Notes: generated by a model not told the origin, from the sequence alone. Positions 1 to 8,283 are shown, counted from the stretch's first letter. The stretch: 64,000 nucleotides of DNA from Ktedonobacteria bacterium brp13 (GCA_015099395.1 AP024096.1:7295485-7359484); one strand, 5' to 3'. Numbers and translations are program-made.

Positions 1-2
1 AT

Positions 3-605
3 TGGCGTTCGAGCGCACACTTCAATAAATTGATGGTCAAAGAGTTTGATCTGGATCCGGCGGTCGATGTCTGGCTCTTCCTCGATCTGCATGAAGATGT
101 GCAGTCTGGTGAGGGCGTTCATTCGACTGAAGAGTATGGTGTGACGATCGCTGCTTCGATCGCTATTCATCTGTTGCAGCAGGGTCTTGCTGTTGGTCTG
201 GTTACGAATGGGGAGAAGCGTGAGTTGTTGAATCTGGATCGTGGTGATCGCCAGGTTGAGCGCGTGTTAGAGCTACTGGCGGTGGTGACAGCCGGACCCG
301 GTCCCGATTTAAAAGAGGCGTTGTCTATGGATGGTTTTCACTTTGGGCGTAATGCGGTCGCTATTGTGATCACACCATCGAACTCGCAAGATTGGCATGG
401 CAGTCTGCGTCACTTGCAAATGCGTGGCGTACAGGTTGCAGTTGTCGGCTTACACGCTGCCACCTTTAATGATCAACCCGCTGACGAAGATGCTCTGGCA
501 TTGTTAGAGGGTGCAGGTGTACCGATAATACGGGTAAATAAGGGCGATGCAATCGCTCAGGTGCTGGAAAGCGGGTCCGATGCGTATGCTGTAAAACGGA
601 GGTAA
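3..605 (+). CDS. DUF58 domain protein, C-terminal part (cut by window start)
   Basis: The frame is open from base 3 with no stop, so the gene begins before the window; the TTG/ATG near base 30 is internal. The first visible residues (WRSSA, then KLMVKEF) match the conserved DUF58 core, which resembles a von Willebrand A-type fold. The rest (DVWLFLDL, STEEYGVTIAASIA) is the usual continuation of that domain, ending about 200 residues later. DUF58 proteins commonly sit between a MoxR-type ATPase and a membrane transglutaminase; the next gene, 5 bases downstream, is exactly that transglutaminase. The molecular role of DUF58 is not settled; work on a cell-envelope or protein-complex assembly system is an inference from this context. 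Confidence 0.85.
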   Translation, partial: WRSSAHFNKLMVKEFDLDPAVDVWLFLDLHEDVQSGEGVHSTEEYGVTIAASIAIHLLQQGLAVGLVTNGEKRELLNLDRGDRQVERVLELLAVVTAGPGPDLKEALSMDGFHFGRNAVAIVITPSNSQDWHGSLRHLQMRGVQVAVVGLHAATFNDQPADEDALALLEGAGVPIIRVNKGDAIAQVLESGSDAYAVKRR

Positions 606-610
606 CCTCG

Positions 611-3094
611 ATGCGCGATGCGGCGGTCGATCGACTTGCTAAACTTATTGAAGATTCTGCTGTACGTAAAAAACGGCAGATAGAACGTCCTCCTGAATTG
701 GATGGGCCGCTAGGGCTTGCTGAAGGTTTTTTCTCGCTCTTTCTTTTGCTGCTGGTCGTGTGTTGTGCTATCTGGTCTATTCAAGCAGCCGCGTGGATTG
801 ATAATTTGCAAGTGTTGACGCTGGACACATTGATCGCTATCATTTTTGGAACCTGGTCTGTGAAGCAGCATCGTTTTGCCTCCCGCTGGGTGTACGGTAT
901 CGGTGCCGGGTTAGCGCTGCTGCTTGCTCTGTGGCAGACCATTGCTGCCTTTGATAATGACTCTATTAAAGCATTCATCGTCAGTATTCAGCAGTGGTTG
1001 CAGGTGACGTCTAGCGGAGGGCATAGCCAGGATGAGTCTCTGGTAATGCCATTTATTGTACTTGGTTGCCTTATGCTAGCATGTGTGAGTGCGATCGCTC
1101 TGTATCGCTGGCGTAAGCCCTGGTTGGTGATCCTTTTCAATATTCCTATTCTTCTATTTAACCTCAATTTTCTTACTGATACGTATATCTTCCTGCTTTT
1201 CCTCTTCCTTGCAGCAGGATTATTGCTGGTCCTACGTTTTAACCTGTTTGAGACGGTAATGCGTTGGGATCTGCTCAATCTACGCTATAGCGAGGAGTTG
1301 GGCTGGAGCGTTATGCAGACAGGCCTGGCTATTATTACTGCTATCTTGATCCTCTCCCTGATCTTACCTGGCAGCTATTTGAATCCGTCTCTGAGCAATC
1401 TCTGGTTGATGAAAGGGAGTCCACTGGCACTGGTTCAGTCGGCGTTAGGACGGGTGACGGGGGTGCAAGGGGCCACGACAGCAGCACCTAATCATGGCAA
1501 CTTTACTGATGCATGGTCTTTAGGAGGCAATCCAAATCTTACGCAAGATGTGGTCATGAAGGTACAGTATAGTGATCCTAATGATCCACAATATCTGGCT
1601 CTGGTCAACTATGATACCTATGATTATGGTTGGGCGATCGATTACGCGCCTGCTGATGAGAAGTATGCGATCAAGACGAATGAGGTGCTTACCCCTGAAG
1701 CACTGGCGACGCATACTGTGAAGCAGACTATCCAGGTTGTCTCATCCCCTCAGGAACAGCAACCCTATATAGTTGGAGCCTCACAGATTATCTCGCTCTC
1801 CCTTCCATCCTATATTGTGGAAGGGGCAGGTGGGAACGTTGCCTGGTTAGGTAACAATGTCAGCATGAATACCGGTCTGCACTATACTGTAACGTCGGCT
1901 GTTTCTTCGGCCGATGAGGATGAGTTACGTGAAATCCCTATGCCGGCCAATGCGCCCAGGCAACTTCCTGGCAATCATGGCCCAGAACAGGACACCCCTG
2001 TAGAATACTTTAGCCCATCGATTGTCACTGATTTTACCATGGTCTCACCAGCCTTGACACGTGATGGGCGTATCAAGGCACTGGCCGAGTCGATTGTAGC
2101 GCATGCCCATGCTCAGACCATGTACGATAAGACCATTGCACTGGAGACGTACCTGCGTACAAACTATAGCTATAGTACCGATATCCATCCTCAAGTAAGT
2201 ATGGATCCTATACTCTGGTTTCTGTTTGCGAATCCTGATAAGGACGGCTATTGTAACTATTTCTCGACGGCAATGACGTTGATGGCACGTTCACTCGGCA
2301 TTCCGGCTCGCGAAGTTGTTGGCTATACCAGTGGAACGCAAGAGAATAACGAATATGTGATTCGGGGGACCGACGCTCATAGCTGGACACAGATCTATTT
2401 TGCAGGTTATGGCTGGATTAACTTTGAGCCGTCTGCATCCTTTAAGACGTTTACTCGTCCGGTACTGCACCAGTTCTCTGCCAGTACGGTTACTTCAAAT
2501 GGGACCAGTGGTTTTACACCCCCCACAACTCAGGCGCAGAATGTACAGCACAAGCAAAACACTGGTGGCAATGGTAGCGGCTCTAATAGTGTAGCAGCGC
2601 GTATTCAGCAGCAGTTGGCGGTTGGGATAGATATTGTCTTATGGCTCTGTCTTTTTCTGTTTGTAGGCGGTGTACTCTTCTTCTATCTATGGTGGCGACG
2701 TCTCTTCCGGCACTATAGTCTGGCTGCTCAACTGTATGGGCGTATCTGCATGCTCGCTGAATGGGCTGGTCTGGAGCGCCAGATCTCACAAACGCCGTAC
2801 GAATATTTACACGAGGTCTCTTCTGCCGCACTTAGAGCGCCGGATGAAGTTGTCGCTCTGGAACGCCTGGGTCATATCTATGTACGTGAACGTTGGGCGG
2901 CTCCAGATAGTGAAGAGGCCCGATCACCTGGTGGCGAGAGTTCAACTTTACCAGGTGTCTGGCAACTCTTACGACCACGACTTTATCACTATGTTGCACA
3001 ACATCCATTTTTCTTATGGCATGCGACCTCTGTTGCTATGCATAACGTGCTGACCTTATTGCAACGCCTGCGATTTCACCGTAAGTTGCAGTAA
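611..3094 (+). CDS. TgpA-type membrane transglutaminase-like protein
   Basis: An 827-residue integral membrane protein. The first ~270 residues hold several hydrophobic segments (about 35-58, 70-82, 95-112, 145-165, 170-210, 235-260). A soluble domain follows with a papain-like transglutaminase core: Cys548 in GYCNYFSTAM, His590 in DAHSW, and an acidic residue in WINFEPS (Glu606, where many relatives have Asp). Another membrane segment lies near 660-690, followed by a cytoplasmic tail like the DUF4129 region of this family. It follows the DUF58 gene by 5 bases and is surely co-transcribed with it. Family members act outside the membrane on an unknown peptide or protein substrate. All three expected catalytic positions are filled, so it is probably active. 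Confidence 0.88.
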   Translation: MRDAAVDRLAKLIEDSAVRKKRQIERPPELDGPLGLAEGFFSLFLLLLVVCCAIWSIQAAAWIDNLQVLTLDTLIAIIFGTWSVKQHRFASRWVYGIGAGLALLLALWQTIAAFDNDSIKAFIVSIQQWLQVTSSGGHSQDESLVMPFIVLGCLMLACVSAIALYRWRKPWLVILFNIPILLFNLNFLTDTYIFLLFLFLAAGLLLVLRFNLFETVMRWDLLNLRYSEELGWSVMQTGLAIITAILILSLILPGSYLNPSLSNLWLMKGSPLALVQSALGRVTGVQGATTAAPNHGNFTDAWSLGGNPNLTQDVVMKVQYSDPNDPQYLALVNYDTYDYGWAIDYAPADEKYAIKTNEVLTPEALATHTVKQTIQVVSSPQEQQPYIVGASQIISLSLPSYIVEGAGGNVAWLGNNVSMNTGLHYTVTSAVSSADEDELREIPMPANAPRQLPGNHGPEQDTPVEYFSPSIVTDFTMVSPALTRDGRIKALAESIVAHAHAQTMYDKTIALETYLRTNYSYSTDIHPQVSMDPILWFLFANPDKDGYCNYFSTAMTLMARSLGIPAREVVGYTSGTQENNEYVIRGTDAHSWTQIYFAGYGWINFEPSASFKTFTRPVLHQFSASTVTSNGTSGFTPPTTQAQNVQHKQNTGGNGSGSNSVAARIQQQLAVGIDIVLWLCLFLFVGGVLFFYLWWRRLFRHYSLAAQLYGRICMLAEWAGLERQISQTPYEYLHEVSSAALRAPDEVVALERLGHIYVRERWAAPDSEEARSPGGESSTLPGVWQLLRPRLYHYVAQHPFFLWHATSVAMHNVLTLLQRLRFHRKLQ

Positions 3095-3142
3095 TGTACG
3101 AACCGCAGTTTTGCGGATGGAAATAATCAATTCACAGCAATG

Positions 3143-3187
3143 AACCCGCTGGAAGCCACGGTATTTCAATCCGTGGTAAAGCGGGTT
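3143..3187 (+). repeat. Left-end hairpin of the IS605-type element
   Basis: Outer arms AACCCGC (3143-3149) and GCGGGTT (3181-3187) enclose an inner perfect stem CCACGG (3156-3161) / CCGTGG (3171-3176). Subterminal imperfect hairpins of this kind are the ends recognised by TnpA in IS200/IS605 elements. Confidence 0.6.
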
Positions 3188-3238
3188 TGCATGGCTTTAG
3201 CCCTTGCAGCACCTTCAATATTCAACACTGTTCATTTT

Positions 3239-3267
3239 TTTACAATCCTGTGAATGTGTGATAGAAT
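3239..3267 (+). promoter_or_regulatory. tnpB promoter, probably giving a leaderless mRNA
   Basis: TTTACA (3239-3244), a 17-base spacer, then TGATAGAAT, which is an extended -10 with TAGAAT at 3262-3267. The expected transcription start falls at about 3274-3275, on the ATG chosen for tnpB, so the message would have essentially no leader. Confidence 0.5.
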
Positions 3268-3274
3268 ACAACGT

Positions 3275-4597
3275 ATGAAAACAGTGATATCTGCAAAGCT
3301 CAAACTGAATACGACTCCAGAGCAGTTTCATCAACTGCGTGCTACTCAATTGGCATATCGAGACGCTCTCAATTTTGTGAGTCACTATGCATTTGAACAT
3401 GATAAGATGAGCAATAAGGTTGCTTTGCAAGATGGAACCTATCATGATCTCCGCGCTCGTTTTCATCTGCCCTCTCAAATGGCTTGTAGCGTTCCCAGAC
3501 AAGTCGGCGCAACCTACAAGGGATTGTGGACAAAGGTCAAAAAGAATACAGCGGATCGCAAGGCAGGTCGTACGAAGAAGCGATACAAGGGACTTGATCA
3601 TGCTCCAAAGTATGTATCTCCTACCCTGACCTATCAATACCAGAAAGACTACAGTTTTAAGACTGACAATTATGTGAGTATTCTGAGTCTGGAAGGGCGT
3701 GTCATTGTTCCCTATACTGGATACAATCAACATGTTGCCTTGATCCAAAGGGGGGCTGAAATCGGTGCTGCCAAACTGTGGTACGACAAAGCCAAGAAAC
3801 AGTTCTATCTGCTGGTTTCTCTTGAGATTGAGATAGCGGACCCAACACCAGCAACCCATAGGGGTATTGTCGGTGTTGATGTGGGTGTTCGCTACCTGGC
3901 CGTAACCAGCACGACAAGGGGAGATCGCTCCTTTCATTCTGGCAAGAAGATAGTTCCCAAAGCCAATCATTATGCGAGACTGAGAAAGCGTCTGCAAAGA
4001 AAAGGCACTCGCTCTGCTACCCGCCGTCTGGTGGTGATTAGTGGACGAGAGAGACGGTTGAAAGCTGACGCAAATCATGTGGTCTCTAAGCGCATTGCCA
4101 CACGACACCCCAATAGTCTGATTGGATTGGAAAGTTTGACAGACATCAGAGATCGAACCAGGCGCAAGCATGGCAAACGTGCGAGCAAGAAGCAGAGGAA
4201 AGCCAATGCAGTCTACTCCAAATGGTCCTTTGCTGAGTTGCAAGGCATGATAGCATATAAGGCCCTGATGCAGAGTTCGATGGCAATCAAGGTCGATGCT
4301 AACTACACAAGCCAAGCGTGTCCGATGTGTGGACATACCTGCCCTGAGAATCGTCCTCAAAAAGGTCTGATGTTCATCTGTCAAAACTGCCATTATACGT
4401 TACACGCCGATCTTCTCGGTGCCAAGAATATCACGATGCGAACGTTGCTCGTTCGGCAAGACTGGACGAGTACGGGCATATTGTCAGAATGCCCTGATGT
4501 GTCAGACAAAGAAGCCAAAGCTGCACGCCTGCGAAGGTATGCAGAGTTGCGGTGGAGTCTAGACACAAGCCCCTCGGATTTATCCAGGGGTATTTGA
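3275..4597 (+). CDS. tnpB: TnpB, RNA-guided nuclease of IS605 family
   Basis: A 440-residue TnpB counted from ATG 3275 (MKTVISAKLKL); a further in-frame ATG at 3254 lies inside the promoter and is disfavoured. The RuvC-like triad is intact: Asp202 in GVDVG, Glu286 in GLESL, Asp379 in HADLLGAKN. A zinc ribbon lies between the last two, with CPMC (349/352) and CQNC (369/372). TnpB proteins are guided by an RNA (omegaRNA/reRNA) that overlaps the 3' end of the gene and runs past the element's right end, cutting DNA next to a short target motif. The final ~40 codons look like this overlap region, with odd composition and a hairpin. All nuclease residues are present, so activity is plausible. Confidence 0.9.
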   Translation: MKTVISAKLKLNTTPEQFHQLRATQLAYRDALNFVSHYAFEHDKMSNKVALQDGTYHDLRARFHLPSQMACSVPRQVGATYKGLWTKVKKNTADRKAGRTKKRYKGLDHAPKYVSPTLTYQYQKDYSFKTDNYVSILSLEGRVIVPYTGYNQHVALIQRGAEIGAAKLWYDKAKKQFYLLVSLEIEIADPTPATHRGIVGVDVGVRYLAVTSTTRGDRSFHSGKKIVPKANHYARLRKRLQRKGTRSATRRLVVISGRERRLKADANHVVSKRIATRHPNSLIGLESLTDIRDRTRRKHGKRASKKQRKANAVYSKWSFAELQGMIAYKALMQSSMAIKVDANYTSQACPMCGHTCPENRPQKGLMFICQNCHYTLHADLLGAKNITMRTLLVRQDWTSTGILSECPDVSDKEAKAARLRRYAELRWSLDTSPSDLSRGI

Positions 4598-4598
4598 C

Positions 4599-4627
4599 TT
4601 GACCAAACGCAACAGTTTGCGTACACT
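4599..4627 (+). promoter_or_regulatory. Promoter at the IS right edge, reading into the 4697 gene
   Basis: TTGACC (4599-4604), a 17-base spacer, TACACT (4622-4627). The -35 box begins two bases after the tnpB stop codon, at or next to the element's right end, so the insertion may have created or rearranged the promoter of the downstream gene. A small palindrome (acgcaa/ttgcgt) lies in the spacer. Confidence 0.5.
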
Positions 4628-4696
4628 ATAGATTGCGGCCTCCTGTCTTGCATGCTGTAGGCTGCAACCTATAGTTGTTGTTGGTAGGAGGAAACT

Positions 4697-5062
4697 ATGC
4701 CTGAGAATGAAATAGTAGCGTCTTCGGAGCACACACTGATTCCGATTAGCCCGGCGGAAAAATATGACCTTGTGATCCCTGGTGCACCACCGGTTAAACA
4801 TCAAACCTTAGATCTGGCACGCCATATTGCCGCTGACCCCGATGATAAGCGTTATGTTGTTGCAACATACACTGATACACGCCTGGGCCGCGGTATTGTA
4901 ACCTCGGTCTTTCCGCAGCAGAATGGGTATATGACACTTGTACGCTTGCCTGTCTGTGAGTTCAGTACTACTGACGAAGAGAAGGCTTTAAAGCGTCATC
5001 GAGATGTGATTGTAGCCATTCAACAAGGGAAGCTCAAGAAATATTTGCAAGAGAGCAAATAA
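4697..5062 (+). CDS. Unknown 121-residue soluble protein
   Basis: Starts at ATG 4697 behind a strong AGGAGG site. I do not recognise the family. The N-terminal third is proline-rich and probably flexible (to about residue 35). The middle contains a beta-rich stretch (RYVVATYTDTRLGRGIVTSVF, shown in parts: VVATYT, GIVTSVF, YMTLVRLPV). The C-terminus is a charged helix rich in lysine. No signal peptide or membrane segment is visible, so it is probably cytoplasmic. Codon use matches the neighbours and the RBS is strong, so I regard it as a real gene. It lies alone between the TnpB element and a separate promoter at 5099. Confidence 0.7.
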   Translation: MPENEIVASSEHTLIPISPAEKYDLVIPGAPPVKHQTLDLARHIAADPDDKRYVVATYTDTRLGRGIVTSVFPQQNGYMTLVRLPVCEFSTTDEEKALKRHRDVIVAIQQGKLKKYLQESK

Positions 5063-5098
5063 GCGCACGTGTTACTTGAAAAGACGTATGTTTACTTC

Positions 5099-5128
5099 TT
5101 GACAAATAGCGAGCTTATTCCGTATACT
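5099..5128 (+). promoter_or_regulatory. Strong sigma70-like promoter
   Basis: TTGACA (5099-5104), an 18-base spacer, TATACT (5123-5128). It is followed about 10 bases later by a perfect 9-bp palindrome (GGGGATTGC 5138-5146 / GCAATCCCC 5151-5159), which would form a hairpin at the very 5' end of the transcript or an operator just after the start site. Confidence 0.6.
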
Positions 5129-5246
5129 TAGCTTACTGGGGATTGCACATGCAATCCCCATAAGTTACCATCCCATCTTATATTACATTGATACATACTA
5201 CTGAATCAAGCGACACAGAGAAAACTTCAGGAAGGAGATGTTGAGC

Positions 5247-5486
5247 ATGTTACGTATCCATTGCACAATTCAGCATATACTTGCTGCTTATAAGCAGACA
5301 TATGCTGTCTTTTTTGGCTATGATCGTGTTCAGCATGGCAATCCTGGCGTCGTTTTTGCTGGCTTTGAGGGAGGCTCTTATGGCTTCTTTGGCCTGCGCG
5401 GTTGTTTCATGCACCGAAGCGATGCTACCAATGAAGGGATCCGTGTGCCCATCTTCCGAGGGAGTCCACCATGTGTGACTGTATAA
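5247..5486 (+). CDS. Candidate small protein, 79 residues
   Basis: ATG 5247 lies 9 bases after AGGAAGGAG (5229-5237), one of the better ribosome sites in the window, and the frame closes just before a terminator. The protein is rich in Gly, Phe and Tyr (for example GGSYGFFGLRG) with three cysteines, and I recognise no family. Against it: the frame contains a strong DNA palindrome (5271-5307), and an overlapping frame from TTG 5281 would encode a 65-residue protein with one clear membrane segment (SFLAMIVFSMAILASFLLAL) that is equally plausible. Both remain candidates; the transcription unit itself is better supported than either reading frame. Confidence 0.3.
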   Translation: MLRIHCTIQHILAAYKQTYAVFFGYDRVQHGNPGVVFAGFEGGSYGFFGLRGCFMHRSDATNEGIRVPIFRGSPPCVTV

Positions 5487-5504
5487 GAGCGAATGTAACC
5501 CCTC

Positions 5505-5549
5505 AACCGTGGGCACTGGAGAAATGAAGATCCAGTTCCACGGTTTTTT
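5505..5549 (+). terminator. Rho-independent terminator
   Basis: AACCGTGG (5505-5512) pairs with CCACGGTT (5538-5545) and ACTGGA (5515-5520) with TCCAGT (5531-5536), followed by a T run. Orientation fits the small transcript starting at about 5135. Confidence 0.75.
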
Positions 5550-5759
5550 ATTTCTCATTTTTTCTTCTGAATGCTCAAACATAGCATGAATAAAGTAGCT
5601 CAGGTAGAGTATCCACTTTAGAGCAGTAGCAGACGTAAAGAATGCGTAATAGGCACGCTGACGTGCAATTTGTCTCCAGGATAACGAATGTGCAGGCGTC
5701 ACTGGTATCTCTGGCATCTCTGGTATCCCTATGCCGTCTATAAAATGAATGGAGCAAAC

Positions 5760-6530
5760 ATGAAGATCATACGTCTACGTAATCTATCTGCATGTGCCCC
5801 TGATCTATGTGATGCAGAGGCGATTGCATCACTGATAGGTAAATGTGATGATGGTGTTTTACGTAACGAAGCAGATATACTTACTGACTGGCAACAACCC
5901 GGTTTTGTACTGGCGAATGATGCACGGATTATTACAACGCAGGATAGGCGGATCGTTGGCTATGTTGCTGTCTACCAGATAAGAGAACAGAGTAAGGCAC
6001 GCGAAGGATCAGATATCAACCTGTGTGCCTATCGGCGGACATCTGATTTTACCTTATGTTTTACGTTGTGTGTGGATCCGGATTATCGTGAGCGGGGTAT
6101 CGAGACGCTACTACTGCGTTTGATCGAGGCACGTGCGCGTCAGCTGTTAGCTGTTCATGTACAGGGTGCCAGGACAGTGTCACGGATCTGTATGAGTCGC
6201 CGCGATCAAGCGCTGCGCTCTTTGCTTGTGCAGGACGGCTACACGCCGGTCTGGTATTTCTGGCGTCTACGGATTTCTATGGATCAGGTTGTCGCTCGCT
6301 CAACACAAGCTGAGCAAGAGCAACCACTCTTTCTGGATGTTGCATTGCATATAGGGGATAGAGAGCCAAAATTCCCTTCTGGGCCTCGTGAAGGCGAAGG
6401 GACGCCGAATCTTATAGGATATACTGATATGTATGAGGTTCGCCATTATGATGTCTTTGAAAAAGTGTTAAGTGAGGGCCCTTGCCAGGAGGTAGACCAG
6501 TCACTGCCTCTCTATAGTGCTGTTCATTGA
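5760..6530 (+). CDS. GNAT-family N-acetyltransferase
   Basis: 256 residues from ATG 5760 (MKIIRLRNL), which has GGAG upstream; the longer reading from 5688 has a tryptophan-rich, non-conserved head. The acyl-CoA binding motif of GNAT enzymes is at CVDPDYRERGIETLLLRL (valine-rich strand, then R-x-x-G-x-x turn and helix). Before it is the typical strand pair (GYVAVYQI ... TLCFTLCV), and after it the second half of the fold (SLLVQDGYTPVWYFWRL). The last ~70 residues are an extra tail not typical of the fold. The substrate cannot be told from sequence. It is followed by a small membrane protein and an MFS exporter, though each has its own leader, so a shared role is only a guess. Confidence 0.75.
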   Translation: MKIIRLRNLSACAPDLCDAEAIASLIGKCDDGVLRNEADILTDWQQPGFVLANDARIITTQDRRIVGYVAVYQIREQSKAREGSDINLCAYRRTSDFTLCFTLCVDPDYRERGIETLLLRLIEARARQLLAVHVQGARTVSRICMSRRDQALRSLLVQDGYTPVWYFWRLRISMDQVVARSTQAEQEQPLFLDVALHIGDREPKFPSGPREGEGTPNLIGYTDMYEVRHYDVFEKVLSEGPCQEVDQSLPLYSAVH

Positions 6531-6721
6531 GAACCTGTTACCTTTTTTGCTGCTAAATAGTCCTAGTAGGGGAGGGGTTTGCTCTTTCGCACGCCCAGTC
6601 AGAGCATAGAGAGAGCTTACTCTCTCCGAGTAAGGTTGCTACTGTCGGTATGTAGGGAAAGGGCCTGCAGTCCGGTTGGAAAGACCTGCTTATCTTTGTC
6701 AGGAAGGAAGAGACTGAAAGT

Positions 6722-6907
6722 TTGATTGCTGCATTTGTATTCATAACATCAACTGCTCCGGACAATGGGGCAGTTGACAGTTTGCGGTTTGTTTTATCGC
6801 TGCTTTTAATTCTTGCCATTGTATTGATTCTACTTGGTGCGGCTATCGCTCTCTATACATTTTACTCATATATAAAGTTTAAAGCATCGAGAGCAGATAG
6901 AATATAA
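6722..6907 (+). CDS. Small membrane protein, 61 residues, TTG start
   Basis: Read from TTG 6722, with AGGAAGG at 6701-6707 (14 bases away, rather long). It has one strong membrane helix (about residues 24-48: VLSLLLILAIVLILLGAAIA), preceded by a short polar head and followed by a positively charged tail (KFKASRADR), giving an N-out, C-in arrangement. No family is recognised. It ends 25 bases before the MFS transporter start and is probably in the same transcript; an accessory role to that transporter is possible but unproven. Confidence 0.5.
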   Translation: MIAAFVFITSTAPDNGAVDSLRFVLSLLLILAIVLILLGAAIALYTFYSYIKFKASRADRI

Positions 6908-6932
6908 TCCCCGGAGAGTAGAGAGAAGATGA

Positions 6933-8222
6933 ATGAACCGTCGTCGTTCAGCTGTTCCCTTGCTTATAGGGACCTTTCTTCAACGCGCGAACTCAGGCGC
7001 AGTAACTATTGTGTTGGGCCTGTTACTTGCGCATACGGCAAAAACTGCCGGGCACACTGTGACCAGTGTGCAAGTAGGGCTGTTACCAATTGCATACTAT
7101 CTTGCGGAGTTGACCCTCTCTCCATTTCTCGGTGGTTTGAGCGATCGTTGGGGTCGTAAGAAATTTCTGGTAATTGGACCGCTCTTTGGCTGTATTCAGG
7201 CAAGCTTACTGCTTTTTACTCCGGATGTGAATCCGTTGACGTATATCCTTTGCATGCAGGTTATCGCTGGTTTTTCCAGTGCGATGTCTGTTCCTGCCGT
7301 GCTGGGATATCTGGCTGACTTTACGGTTTTGAAAGGGTCTCAACGTATTCGTTTGATGAGCCTGTATGAACTGGTGACCAGTGGTGGGTTGGGCGCTGGC
7401 ACTGTGCTGGGTGGTATCTTATGGGACCGTATGGGACACTGGTCCTTTGTCTTGATGGCAGTGATCTATCTTTCTGTCTCTGGTTGTATGGCACTGACCC
7501 CTATGGTACAGCAGCATGTGAGTCGAGAGAAGGTGCATCTGACGTTCCAGCGCTACTGGTCTATCATTCGTATGCCTCGTCTCTTTATTTTTATTCCAGC
7601 CTGGTTATGTATCAGTGCTCTGCTTGGTATCTGGCTAAGCTCTCAACTTACCTTTATCTTATCTAATTCTGTGCATGTGCCGCATCAGCTACTGATGGGG
7701 AGTATGAACGGTCCAAATGGTGGACGCAGGTTGAGTATAACGCTAGGGGGCGTGGTGCTCTTCTTTGGCCTCTGCCTGCTCTTCTGGGCCTTCTTCCTGC
7801 ATCGAGTTGTGCGTCTGCGCTTGATGGTGACATCGGTAATTGGTGTCTTGCTGACCTGTATTGCGCTCTGGGGCCTCAATCATCGTGGTTCGAATACGAC
7901 ATTACTATTGGCCTGGGTTCCCCTCTTATTGATAGGCATTTTTGCGGCTTCAAGCTTCGCGCCTGCCGCGCTGGCCTATCTTGCGGATATTTCGGAGGAT
8001 GCGGCACGAGATCGCGGTATGGTCATGGGACTTTACTCGATCTTCCTTGGCGTTGGACAGATAGTGGGGAACGGCCTGGCTGGTCTCTTTGCGCGTCGCT
8101 TTGGCTTTGACGGATTGATCTATCTGACGGTGCTGTTGGCTTGTGTCGCGCTTATCTCTTTAGTATGGCTTGTTATGCAGGATCGGAAGCTTGGTGGCAA
8201 GAGCAGGCTGGTAACGAGATAA
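6933..8222 (+). CDS. MFS transporter
   Basis: 429 residues with about 12 membrane helices. MFS motif A is clear in the loop between helices 2 and 3 (GGLSDRWGRKK). A long cytoplasmic loop around residues 185-200 (QQHVSREKVHL) separates the two six-helix halves, and a degenerate second motif follows in the C-terminal half (YLADISEDAARDRGMVMG). The general look is of a drug/metabolite exporter of the antiporter type, but the substrate cannot be named. ATG 6933 overlaps an out-of-frame ATG at 6929; the downstream frame is the one that gives a membrane protein. The 3' end of the gene is one arm of a long inverted repeat shared with smpB. Confidence 0.88.
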   Translation: MNRRRSAVPLLIGTFLQRANSGAVTIVLGLLLAHTAKTAGHTVTSVQVGLLPIAYYLAELTLSPFLGGLSDRWGRKKFLVIGPLFGCIQASLLLFTPDVNPLTYILCMQVIAGFSSAMSVPAVLGYLADFTVLKGSQRIRLMSLYELVTSGGLGAGTVLGGILWDRMGHWSFVLMAVIYLSVSGCMALTPMVQQHVSREKVHLTFQRYWSIIRMPRLFIFIPAWLCISALLGIWLSSQLTFILSNSVHVPHQLLMGSMNGPNGGRRLSITLGGVVLFFGLCLLFWAFFLHRVVRLRLMVTSVIGVLLTCIALWGLNHRGSNTTLLLAWVPLLLIGIFAASSFAPAALAYLADISEDAARDRGMVMGLYSIFLGVGQIVGNGLAGLFARRFGFDGLIYLTVLLACVALISLVWLVMQDRKLGGKSRLVTR

Positions 8223-8250
8223 TTCCTCTGTGTTTACCCGGCCTGCTCTT
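8199..8250. terminator. Inverted repeat between converging MFS and smpB genes
   Basis: A perfect 10-bp repeat, AAGAGCAGGC (8199-8208) and GCCTGCTCTT (8241-8250), extended inward by GGTAA/TTACC. One arm lies in the last MFS codons. It has no T run on either side, so a terminator role for the converging genes is likely but not certain. Confidence 0.45.
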
Positions 8251-8283
8251 ACAGTGATGTTGTCAGGTCTTCTGTCGCTGTCG

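Larger units (their letters stand above)
3143..4597 (+). mobile_element. IS605-type element with tnpB only
   Basis: An orphan TnpB element: a left-end hairpin (3143-3187), a promoter, tnpB, and a right end inside the tnpB 3' end where a cccct/agggg hairpin (about 4571-4590) lies just before TATTTGAC. No tnpA is present, so it cannot move without a transposase in trans. It sits between the transglutaminase gene and an unknown small gene. Exact ends were not fixed because IS605-type elements have no terminal inverted repeats or target duplications; the coordinates are the outermost structures I could see. Confidence 0.7.
5138..5551 (+). other. Short structured transcription unit: small RNA or small-protein mRNA
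   Basis: Between the promoter at 5099 and the terminator at 5505-5549 lies a transcript of about 415 nt. It starts with the 5138-5159 hairpin and holds a second, nested hairpin at 5271-5307 (CAGCATAT/ATATGCTG outside, CTGCTT/AAGCAG inside). A small ORF with a good RBS lies in it (see next entry). I checked for RNase P, tmRNA and 6S hallmarks and did not find them. Whether the product is RNA or protein cannot be decided by eye. Confidence 0.45.

Noticed and set aside
3215-4393. 392-residue minus-strand ORF opposite tnpB
   Set aside because: Shadow of tnpB: the plus strand carries the full RuvC and zinc motifs, the minus frame has no start signals or recognised motif.
5063-5560. RNase P RNA, tmRNA or 6S RNA in the structured small transcript
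   Set aside because: I looked for the conserved GAGGAAAGTCC core, a tRNA-like 3' end with TTCGAATCC, and the 6S open-complex shape; none was present.
5250-5717. 155-residue minus-strand ORF
   Set aside because: It runs antisense through the terminator palindrome, has no RBS, and its composition mirrors the hydrophobic plus-strand frame.
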